NCBI RefSeq assembly: GCF_009928445.1
Contig: NZ_JAABNO010000002.1
Location: 248,001 to 312,000, forward strand
Source of the DNA: Clostridium sp. C8-1-8
GTDB lineage: Bacteria > Bacillota > Clostridia > Clostridiales > Clostridiaceae
Direction: 5' to 3'
DNA: 64,000 bases
In this document: positions 62,065 to 64,000 of the stretch, piece after piece
Layout: each line of letters begins with the position of its first letter
Position numbering within the stretch: position 1 is the stretch's first letter
Translations under genes and position numbers: made by a program
The notes under the pieces: generated by a model
Databases searched by the model: none
Told to the model about the DNA's origin: nothing
What the model saw: the letters and a program-made list of their open reading frames with translations, nothing else

Positions 62065-64000
62065 TTAGTTTATAAAAGTAGCTATCTGATTTTTACCTCT
62101 CTTTTTAGCCAGATAAAGAGCATCATCTGCCTTTTTTATAAAGTCATTAATTGTTGTGTCATCATTAGGAATAACTGAGGTTATTCCTATGGATAAAGTT
62201 ACTCTGTCAGATACTTTAGAGTAATTGTGAGGTATATGGGCTAGAGCCACTTTGTTTCTTAAGTTTTCACAGAATACTACAGCTCTGTTTAGCGGGTATT
62301 CTGGCAGAACCACTACAAATTCATCTCCTCCGTATCTTGCAGGAAAATAAGTTTCATCATTTACACTAGAAAGTATATCTGCTATTTTTATGATGCAATC
62401 ATCTCCAGCAGTATGACCGTAGTTGTCGTTATATTCTTTAAAGTTATCTATATCAAAAATAATAAAGGACATAACCTTTTTTTCCTTAAGATGTTTTTGC
62501 CAAATTTTATCTAAAAACTTATCTAGTTTTCTTCTGTTTGGAATTTTAGTCATGCTGTCATTTTCTGAAAGAAATAATAATTTCTCATTTAGTTTTTTTA
62601 ATTCGAATTGAACCTTATGAGTTTTCTCTATTTCCATCTCTAATTGCTTTGATTTTATAGCGTTGTTTATAGCTATAGCTGCATATGAAGAAAGTGATTT
62701 AATCATTTCTATATGATAAGCTGTAAATGCATTTTTCTCCTTGCTTTGCACAGACATTACTCCTATGATTTTTGTGTTTACCTTAAGTGGACAAAATATT
62801 AAGGATTGAAGTTCATAGTTATTTTTATCGGTTACAGACATATAAGTTTCTTTATCTATATATTTGGAGTACTCATTACTCATATCATTTATAATTAAAA
62901 AATCTTCCTTCCTTATACATAGGCTAGTAAAGTTAGAGTAATCGCCAACGTTAGTGCTAGGTAGTTTTTTCTTGAGTCCATTATCTATAATATCAAGGTA
63001 GTTAACTACAGAATTTTCTTCGTCATAAAGTCCTATACTTAAGTAAGTCAAATCCATAAAGTTCATTATACTAGAATAAAGTATGCCAACAATAGAATCT
63101 AAATCTAAATTTGAAGTTATCTTTTGACCCAATTCACTTATAATTGATAGCTTATCTACTAATAGCTTTAAGGATTCTGATTGCATTCTTAAGTTTTCGT
63201 TTTTATCGATTATTTCCTTCTTTTCGATTTCTATCTTTTTGATTTTTTTACTGATATTTAAGTTGTTGATTCTGTGCTTGTTTAAAAAAGATGCATTTAT
63301 TCTCTCGTTCTCTAGGTGCATATTAAAATACTTAAAAGCAGTTTCGTAATCTTTCTTTTCTGCATAGAAGGTTGATAGAATAGAGGCTATCTCAGAAATT
63401 TTCTCTACAAAATTATTTTTAACTGATAAATCGTAGGCCTTATGTAATGAAGCTAGAGCTTCATCTAGTTTAGTTCTATCCTTAAGATAATTATAATAAC
63501 TTATGTAAATATCAATCTCGTTATATGGCGACCGTTCTTTTAAAGCACTGTTAATTGTAATATTAAAATATTTATCAGCCAGTTCGAAGTTGTTTTTTTT
63601 CCAATAGCTAAGTGCAAGAAGTTTATAACATTCTGGCTCACCTAGAGGATAATTATATTTTTTAAAACATTCTAGAGCAATAAAGGATAGAAGTTTAGAT
63701 TTATCGTATTCCTCTAAAAGATAATATAATTCACCTAAGCTAAGAACTGCAACACCTTTAGATAATTGGAAGTCATAATTTTCATCTATAGTATAAGCTC
63801 TGGTACAGTACTCTAGGGACTCATCATAAGCCTTAAGTAATTTATAGTTTTCTGCTGTATTGTTTAGCGTACGAACTATACATTTTTCTTTTGTTGAGTT
63901 TTTATCAAACTTCTTTCCGCAATCTATTAGATTTGCCGCTTCTTCTGCACTATTATAAAAGTCCATACCTCTTTCGTAATCACCAAGTTCGCTAAAAGAA
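62065..64000 (-). CDS. TPR-GAF-GGDEF diguanylate cyclase, 5' end cut off
   Basis: The frame is open to the right edge: residues before the ATG at 63966 read SELGDYERG, a TPR helix, so the start lies outside. At least 644 residues are visible. TPR repeats fill about the first 230, then a short coiled coil, a GAF domain (SLGQKITSNLDLDSIVGIL-like to LSSYAAIAINNAIK) and a GGDEF domain with DIDNFKEYNDNYGHTAGDD and an intact active site ARYGGDEFVVVLP. It should make c-di-GMP. The RxxD inhibitory site normally just before GGDEF is absent. No transmembrane segment is seen. Confidence 0.92.
   Translation of the reverse strand, partial: SFSELGDYERGMDFYNSAEEAANLIDCGKKFDKNSTKEKCIVRTLNNTAENYKLLKAYDESLEYCTRAYTIDENYDFQLSKGVAVLSLGELYYLLEEYDKSKLLSFIALECFKKYNYPLGEPECYKLLALSYWKKNNFELADKYFNITINSALKERSPYNEIDIYISYYNYLKDRTKLDEALASLHKAYDLSVKNNFVEKISEIASILSTFYAEKKDYETAFKYFNMHLENERINASFLNKHRINNLNISKKIKKIEIEKKEIIDKNENLRMQSESLKLLVDKLSIISELGQKITSNLDLDSIVGILYSSIMNFMDLTYLSIGLYDEENSVVNYLDIIDNGLKKKLPSTNVGDYSNFTSLCIRKEDFLIINDMSNEYSKYIDKETYMSVTDKNNYELQSLIFCPLKVNTKIIGVMSVQSKEKNAFTAYHIEMIKSLSSYAAIAINNAIKSKQLEMEIEKTHKVQFELKKLNEKLLFLSENDSMTKIPNRRKLDKFLDKIWQKHLKEKKVMSFIIFDIDNFKEYNDNYGHTAGDDCIIKIADILSSVNDETYFPARYGGDEFVVVLPEYPLNRAVVFCENLRNKVALAHIPHNYSKVSDRVTLSIGITSVIPNDDTTINDFIKKADDALYLAKKRGKNQIATFIN

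Overview
The window is AT-rich, with dense ATG/GTG/TTG starts preceded by strong AGGAGG-type ribosome binding sites. It looks like a spore-forming, fermentative anaerobe of Clostridium sensu stricto. The evidence is a clostridial [FeFe] hydrogenase, a bifunctional AdhE, YunB, a SASP-like mini-protein, HflX, YebC and a lysine-riboswitch aspartokinase. It is chromosomal. I see no rRNA, tRNA, CRISPR array, integrase, transposase or phage module. Genes at both edges are cut: a YdcF-like protein on the left and a TPR-GAF-GGDEF protein on the right.

Layout. 0-6 kb: YdcF/DUF218 protein, a MarR regulator with twin operators driving a DHA2-type exporter, an APC permease, a VanY-type D,D-carboxypeptidase and a second, zinc-free ribosomal protein S4. 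6-16 kb: TerB-like protein, RNase Z, Gfo/Idh oxidoreductase, DUF2156, GNAT, DUF4003, a VIT-vWA protein and DegV. 16-26 kb: hydA behind a CcpA-like site, DusA, class II photolyase, lysine riboswitch plus lysC, DUF554, an M20 amidohydrolase and a lipoprotein. 26-32 kb: HlyIII, then a DUF1836-busR operon facing an OpuC-type ABC importer whose promoter sits between the arms of a perfect 12-bp inverted repeat, a likely c-di-AMP/osmotic module. 32-38 kb: a small membrane protein, an HD protein, adhE with an attenuator-like leader, and a DapF-family protein.

38-46 kb is polyamine territory: speD-speE make spermidine from decarboxylated SAM, and a complete potABCD importer sits behind an XRE-cupin regulator; acyP and ndk lie between. 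46-59 kb holds a GNAT/DJ-1 fusion, DUF2721, PBP1a, yunB, hpt, an HflX with an N-terminal JAMM-like domain, small unknown proteins, a nucleotidyltransferase, a MocR regulator, YigZ and YebC. 59.3-61.9 kb is a patchy, partly decayed segment (flavin reductase, a small unknown protein, a disrupted ORF) bounded by the yebC 3' end and a degenerate second copy of that end. A terminator and the GGDEF gene follow.

The most notable non-gene structure is three families of short dispersed intergenic repeats. Two of them carry terminator-like hairpins whose arms change together between copies. Other leads are the JAMM-HflX fusion, the BusR-OpuC operator, the adhE leader, a hairpin that buries the ribosome binding site of a zinc-ribbon gene, and the yebC 3'-end duplication. 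All functional statements come from reading sequence and family knowledge; no searches were run.
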